Positions 59,924-64,000 of a stretch of 64,000 nucleotides of DNA are shown one piece after another. Below the pieces are notes generated by a model. It was not told the origin of the DNA. It ran no database searches and saw nothing but the letters and a program-made list of their open reading frames with translations. The stretch covers positions 36,849 to 100,848 of the forward strand of contig JAFSVU010000056.1 of assembly GCA_017444825.1 (NCBI GenBank), in the 5' to 3' direction. The position numbers and the translations under genes were made by a program. Origin of the DNA: Clostridia bacterium. GTDB taxonomy: Bacteria > Bacillota > Clostridia > UBA1212. How positions within the stretch are numbered: the stretch's first letter is position 1; every line of letters begins with the position of its first letter.

Positions 59924-62089
59924 ATGAAATCGAATAAAAAAGCTTTTACGATTGTGGAGCTCGTGGTTGTAATCGCGATCATCGCAGTCCTTGCTGCTGT
60001 GCTTATCCCGACATTTGCCAATATCCTCAACAAGGCGAATGTCGCAAAGGACACACAGCTTATCAGAAATCTCAACACCGCTCTTGCCTCAGACAGAGCT
60101 TCCAACAATAATAAGAACCATCAAACTTTTTATGATGCACTTCAGGCAGCTGAGGCCTTTGGCTATGACATCGGTAAGATTAATGCTTCATCAATAAGCA
60201 ATGAGATTCTCTGGGACCAGGAAAATGATGTTTTCTGCTACCTTGAGGGAACCAATGTCGTCTACCTGCCCGAGCTTGTTGACATTAGCAAGCGTCTTTC
60301 GGTATCACCGGAAGTCAATCCTCACCATCTCTGGAAGATATTTGACGATGAGCACCCGTTCGAAACGAATCCCAACGGCTTTTCAATCTACTGGAACGGA
60401 TCTCCATTAACCGATGTTGTTAATCTCGATGGCTTTGGTTTTGATGCCGGAACATCAAGTGTTTCAAGAATCAACTATGAAAATAACAAGAGTCAAGAAA
60501 GAGATGTAATTATTCGTACGAATGGGGGAGCGCTTTCAATAGATGCTTTAAGTGATACGGTTAAACATCATGGATATGCTGACTCTATTGATGTCATTGC
60601 TGTTGCCTCGATTTCTTATCATGAATATGGAACTGTTGCACTTATTAAGTTAACAACAGGCCGTGTGGTGATTACGGGAGAAGCCAATGTGGCTAATATT
60701 TATGTGGCACAGAATGGAGCAATTGTTGCTATTGAAGAAGGAACTGAACTTCCTCCTGTGAAAATAGCATCGAATGTTACTGAATTTAAAGTTCAAACAA
60801 CGGACAAAGAGGGAAAAAAGAAAACCCAGTCTAATGTCATTGTTACGAGAGATGAAAATGGCGCTGTTACTGAAATTGCAACATCTGCAAGTTCAGGCGA
60901 AACAGCAGTCTCCGCTTCGGTTACAACCAGAATTGAACAGGCTAAATCTATTACAGAAACTGAGCTCCAACAATATGAATCTGCCGCAACAAGATATGCA
61001 GGTGGTATCGGAACGATTGATGAACCATATCTTATTTCCAAAGCTGAACATATTGATGTGAGTTTGCGTGAAGATATGGCTCATGCCGTAGGTTCTTACA
61101 ATAATCTAACTGGTGGGAAATATTATAAAATGATTGAAGATATTGATCTGGGTTCAAATTTTGTGCCGCTTGGTGCTGTTAATTACACATATGAATCACA
61201 ATATAGCGCTACTGTTGATACTTCATCATACAAAAATGCTTTCCAAGGTAGTTTTGACGGCAATGGTCACATAATAGTATTGTGCCAAAATGGCAATGTT
61301 GGTGGCTTATTTGGTATGGTTTCTGCACTAAATTTTGGTGAATACATCAAAAACCTAACACTTAAAGTAAATATTAACTCCACAGGAACTGCTGCTGCTT
61401 TAGCGAAACAGTTTAATTTTGGAGGTACAAACAGGAACTACAAATTAGAAAATATTACTGTTGTAGGCTCAATTACAGGATTTGGAAATGTTGCAGGTAT
61501 TGTAAACACAGAAAGTGGTCTAGATGGAACTGTTTTCACTTTCAAGAATTGTGTCAATAAAGCAAACCTAACAGTTAACAAAATGTCTGGATTTGGCTAT
61601 GTATTATGCGCAGGAATTTCATCTCAAGCATGTGTAACTTCAAAGAATGAAACGGTTATCTTTGAAAGCTGCCGTAACGAAGGAAATTTGGTTTGTGCAT
61701 CAACAGGATTTGATTCGTCTACGTACTCAATCATGGGCCACATGGTTGGACAATCAACCAATTCATCCTTTACTTCCGGAACGATTTCAACTATGAAATT
61801 CTTGAATTGTACATTCAAAGCTGATGCTGAAATTAAAGGCTATAGTAAAACTGGCGGCGCTAACGCTGAATTTGAGGGTTATGATTTGAGGGTCGATAAA
61901 AACACGTATACAGGAAACGCAAATATAAACAAACAATTGCTTGGTGGTCGTGGAACATCTTCTAACTGGATTGATAATACTGAATATGTTAGAGACACAA
62001 CTGCAAAAGACAACTATTTTGCCCACGGAGGAACAACCGCTGCACCTGGTCGTTCGAATTCTACAGTTGCAAACTATCCTGCCAACTAA
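59924..62089 (+). CDS. Large prepilin-type protein with GLUG-like C-terminal region (cassette 1)
   Basis: A 721-residue exported protein. The N-terminus is a type IV prepilin/pseudopilin signal: short basic leader, KKA-FTIVELVVVIAIIAVL with Glu at +5 but Ala, not Gly, at -1. Residues ~30-150 are pilin-like. Residues ~185-275 contain a module shared with the pilin of cassette 2 (IRTNGGALSIDALSDTVKHH, SYHEYGTV). From ~345 onward the sequence has GLUG-like beta-helix features (SFDGNGHIIVL, GGLFGM, LENITVVGSITGFGN). From about 60430 the DNA is much richer in A+T than the first part. AAAGGAG before the ATG. Probably a surface filament tip or adhesin. Confidence 0.75.
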   Translation: MKSNKKAFTIVELVVVIAIIAVLAAVLIPTFANILNKANVAKDTQLIRNLNTALASDRASNNNKNHQTFYDALQAAEAFGYDIGKINASSISNEILWDQENDVFCYLEGTNVVYLPELVDISKRLSVSPEVNPHHLWKIFDDEHPFETNPNGFSIYWNGSPLTDVVNLDGFGFDAGTSSVSRINYENNKSQERDVIIRTNGGALSIDALSDTVKHHGYADSIDVIAVASISYHEYGTVALIKLTTGRVVITGEANVANIYVAQNGAIVAIEEGTELPPVKIASNVTEFKVQTTDKEGKKKTQSNVIVTRDENGAVTEIATSASSGETAVSASVTTRIEQAKSITETELQQYESAATRYAGGIGTIDEPYLISKAEHIDVSLREDMAHAVGSYNNLTGGKYYKMIEDIDLGSNFVPLGAVNYTYESQYSATVDTSSYKNAFQGSFDGNGHIIVLCQNGNVGGLFGMVSALNFGEYIKNLTLKVNINSTGTAAALAKQFNFGGTNRNYKLENITVVGSITGFGNVAGIVNTESGLDGTVFTFKNCVNKANLTVNKMSGFGYVLCAGISSQACVTSKNETVIFESCRNEGNLVCASTGFDSSTYSIMGHMVGQSTNSSFTSGTISTMKFLNCTFKADAEIKGYSKTGGANAEFEGYDLRVDKNTYTGNANINKQLLGGRGTSSNWIDNTEYVRDTTAKDNYFAHGGTTAAPGRSNSTVANYPAN

Positions 62090-62117
62090 TTAATAAGAAC
62101 TATTGAATTATAATTGG

Positions 62118-62258
62118 TATAATCCTAGGACCAATATAAGAATAGGGCTCTCCATTCGAACAAATTGTAAACAAAACATTTGTTGGATGGTAATGAATTG
62201 AATAGTAAAACGAGGGATATTAAGTGTGTTAGCAAATGTGCTTAGTATCCCTCTTTTT
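62118..62258 (+). ncRNA. Possible small RNA or 3' UTR unit with own promoter and terminator
   Basis: An extended -10 element (TGG plus TATAAT at 62118-62123) is followed about 90 bases later by a strong terminator. The 130 bases between contain an AACAAAT/ATTTGTT inverted repeat (about 62160-62184) and no plausible coding frame. It may be a short RNA, or just the 3' end of the pilin transcript with a chance -10 box. Confidence 0.3.
62212..62258 (+). terminator. Intrinsic terminator after pilin cassette 1
   Basis: GAGGGATATTAAG (62212-62224) pairs with CTTAGTATCCCTC (62241-62253), one T-G pair, followed by five T. It separates cassette 1 from cassette 2. The remaining gap to 62536 is AT-rich and I see nothing else in it. 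Confidence 0.85.
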
Positions 62259-62536
62259 GTGCCGAAAAGGATTAATCATCTGTCAGAAGAATAGTCTTAT
62301 TCAGCAAAACTTTTTGTCTAAAACAATGTTGGGTGAAAGGCAAAAATAAAATTAACATTACATTTATTATGTTGTACGATTTTGGCGTTTTGGCAGGATT
62401 TTCATCAGGTTTTATAGCAATATTTCATTCTTTGATGGATCTTTTGAGTTTTTCCTCAGTGCATCAACAAACAGACATTGCGGCTTTGTATTATTGATTT
62501 TTTATCCGAAAAACAGTGAAAAAGTGGTGAAATAAG

Positions 62537-62566
62537 TTGACTTTACGTTGAAATATCTGGTACAAT
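62537..62566 (+). promoter_or_regulatory. Sigma-A promoter of pilin cassette 2
   Basis: TTGACT (62537-62542), 18 bases, TACAAT (62561-62566) preceded by TGG. The expected start is near 62573, giving a 68-base leader that contains TTATGTTAC (62609-62617), which also occurs in related form before cassette 1. Confidence 0.65.
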
Positions 62567-62640
62567 TATCTCTGTAAAAAACGATTGTATTAAGCTACAT
62601 ATTAAATGTTATGTTACATTTTCAGACGTGAGGGCAGGGC

Positions 62641-63120
62641 ATGATCTATATCATTCTCGCGCTGATTTCGCTCAGCGTTCTGTACCTAACAAGATACTTT
62701 ACCCGAAAGGGAATGCGCGCCGCATCCGTAGCAATCGTGGCGCTGCTTTGCGTTGTCTTCACGATCTCCATTGGCGTTCTCTGCTTTAAGGCCGTCCACC
62801 CGTACTACCCTGCGGAAGAGGAGATGTTCATCATCTTCTCCGAAAACGGGTTGGTTGAGTTATTCTTTGGCACAAAAGGGATCGCTCCTGAGTTTACGTT
62901 GTCCATTCTGCGGACGGTTGTGGCGCTGATTGCGGTCACCATTGGCGTCACCGGGCTTGTGCTGCTCCACGGTTTCTTCGAAATAACCAAGGCAGTCGTC
63001 GCCTTCATCAAATCGTCAGGCCATCAAACAATCAAAACCAATGCGAACCAGACCGAGGCATTGGTTTCTTTCCATACACAAAAACCAATACTTAAACTGA
63101 TTTGCAGGATGAACTGTTGA
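62641..63120 (+). CDS. Small three-helix membrane protein with CRxNC C-terminus (cassette 2)
   Basis: A 159-residue paralogue of the protein at 59374: helices at about 1-17 (IYIILALISLSVLYLTRYF), 26-50 (AASVAIVALLCVVFTISIGV) and 88-115 (LRTVVALIAVTIGVTGLVLL), then a polar stretch and the tail QKPILKLICRMNC. The two proteins share the opening pattern LSVLYLTRYF / LNILYLTNYF, the length and the C-terminal dozen residues but little else. The weak GGGCAGGGC before the ATG is the only SD candidate. It precedes its own prepilin gene by 54 bp. Confidence 0.75.
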   Translation: MIYIILALISLSVLYLTRYFTRKGMRAASVAIVALLCVVFTISIGVLCFKAVHPYYPAEEEMFIIFSENGLVELFFGTKGIAPEFTLSILRTVVALIAVTIGVTGLVLLHGFFEITKAVVAFIKSSGHQTIKTNANQTEALVSFHTQKPILKLICRMNC

Positions 63121-63174
63121 CCTTTTTCTGATCGTAACACCAAAAACTTATACAAAATGAAAGAGGTAAATAAT

Positions 63175-64000
63175 ATGAAAAATAAAAAAGCTTTTACTGT
63201 AGTTGAGCTCGTCATCGTGATCGCCATCATTGCGATCCTTGCGGCGGTGCTCATCCCTACGTTTGCGAACATTATCAAGAAAGCTAACACGTCGAAAGAC
63301 AATCAGCTTATCAGGAATCTTAACACCGCGCTTGCGGCAAGCAGAGCGGAAAACAATAACGAACCCCACGCCAACATGACCGAGGCCCTCGCGGCAGCGG
63401 AGAAGTTTGGTTATGAGGTCGACAAGATCAACGCATCCGGAACCGATGCAGAGATCCTTTGGGACAGCCAGAACGACCTGTTCTGCTATTTTGATGGCAG
63501 TGAGATCAAATATATTCCGGAAAGTGAGCTCATATACACAAAGAACAACACAGATCCGGAAAAGAAGATCTATGACGTTGACTACTGGGTAATCAGAAAA
63601 GACGTAACAAACACAGCTGCAGATAACAGGGGCGAAGGCGAGCATCAGATCTCCGCTATGTATTCGACATACCTGGCAGGCCTTGCCGGCAATGATGCCA
63701 CCATCGTAATTACGAAAGGCCTTGACGTTGGTAATAATACTATATCATCCATCCAGTATAACAACGAGACCGCTCAGAGAGTTTCGATCCGTACAAATGG
63801 TGGTACGTTAGAGGTCAATGCACCTAACGACACTGTCAACCACTTTGGTGATGCGGACAGCGTCAATATAATCGATGTTAAATCTACTTCTTCGTATCAT
63901 GAGTTCGGAACTGTTCCGTTCATTCAGATCAAGTCCGGCCGTCTCGTGCTCGAGAAGACAGCCGATGTTAACGGTATTCATCTTGTTGTTACAGGAGAAG
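63175..64000 (+). CDS. Large prepilin-type protein (cassette 2), truncated by window edge
   Basis: The frame opens at ATG 63175 (AAGAGG eight bases upstream) and is still open at the last base, so at least 275 residues are present and the 3' end lies outside. Prepilin signal KKA-FTVVELVIVIAIIAIL, again with Ala at -1 and Glu at +5. The pilin part (LIRNLNTALAASRAENNN, KINASGTDAEILWDSQNDLF) matches cassette 1 closely, as does the module IRTNGGTLEVNAPNDTVNHF...SYHEFGTV. Unlike its partner, the module DNA keeps the base composition of the surrounding genome. Confidence 0.8.
   Translation, partial: MKNKKAFTVVELVIVIAIIAILAAVLIPTFANIIKKANTSKDNQLIRNLNTALAASRAENNNEPHANMTEALAAAEKFGYEVDKINASGTDAEILWDSQNDLFCYFDGSEIKYIPESELIYTKNNTDPEKKIYDVDYWVIRKDVTNTAADNRGEGEHQISAMYSTYLAGLAGNDATIVITKGLDVGNNTISSIQYNNETAQRVSIRTNGGTLEVNAPNDTVNHFGDADSVNIIDVKSTSSYHEFGTVPFIQIKSGRLVLEKTADVNGIHLVVTGE

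Overview
The window looks like a chromosomal segment of an anaerobic, fermentative Bacillota (Firmicutes), most likely a gut or rumen Clostridia lineage. The evidence is the Firmicutes-type S10-spc-alpha ribosomal superoperon running unbroken from rpsJ to rplQ, a zinc-type S14, strong GGAGG ribosome binding sites throughout, a glycyl-radical (strictly anaerobic) microcompartment, and many plant- or mucin-glycan hydrolases. No rRNA, tRNA, CRISPR array, transposase or phage gene was seen.

Layout. 1-5.2 kb: the end of an unknown AT-rich gene, a two-copy hairpin repeat, a GH43-type hydrolase on the minus strand, a small P-loop protein, PriA helicase and a Cof-type HAD phosphatase. 5.2-23.6 kb: an AraC-type regulator diverging from a sugar isomerase, then a glycyl-radical-enzyme bacterial microcompartment (BMC) locus. 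It holds a GRE dehydratase and its activase, an EutP-like GTPase, a class II (fuculose-phosphate-type) aldolase, a GlcG/PduO-C protein, a CoA-acylating aldehyde dehydrogenase, two alcohol dehydrogenases (zinc type and iron type), PduL, a PduS/RnfC-like flavoprotein, seven shell genes (five BMC-H including one permuted PduU/EutS type, one BMC-P, one PduT-like BMC-T) and a DeoR-type regulator. Read together, they split a deoxysugar phosphate to lactaldehyde, reduce it to 1,2-propanediol, dehydrate that to propionaldehyde and turn it into propanol and propionyl phosphate. No sugar kinase is in the window. 23.6-33.5 kb: a carbohydrate cluster (GH106-like rhamnosidase, WbsX/GH99-like protein, GH36-like lipoprotein, NPCBM-type surface protein, beta-lactamase-fold hydrolase, AraA/FucI-type isomerase). 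33.8-35.6 kb: an AbrB-like regulator with a two-gene ABC exporter. 35.8-52.15 kb: the ribosomal superoperon with secY, adk, map, infA and rpoA. 52.3-58.9 kb: an NlpC/P60 lipoprotein, an RsmF-like methyltransferase, a fused pseudouridine synthase/methyltransferase, and a second WbsX-like lipoprotein. 59.4-64 kb: a tandemly duplicated cassette of a small three-helix membrane protein plus a large prepilin-type protein; the second copy runs off the window.

Two things stand out as possibly undescribed. First, a family of intergenic mosaics built from a GTGCCG-containing core and degenerate GTAANAR heptamers (typically GTAATAAGTAA) occurs at seven places, always in the same orientation as the gene it follows and starting at or inside its stop codon. 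It supplies the last codons of two unrelated proteins, forms a 95%-like inverted pair around the enzyme half of the BMC locus (with a compensatory base-pair change in a hairpin), and flanks the AbrB-ABC cassette as direct repeats. Second, the membrane-protein/pilin cassette is repeated twice, with a conserved CRxNC C-terminus in the membrane proteins and a shared module in the large pilins.

Limits: everything was read by eye from the sequence. Family names come from remembered motifs, not searches, and identities and structures were not computed.
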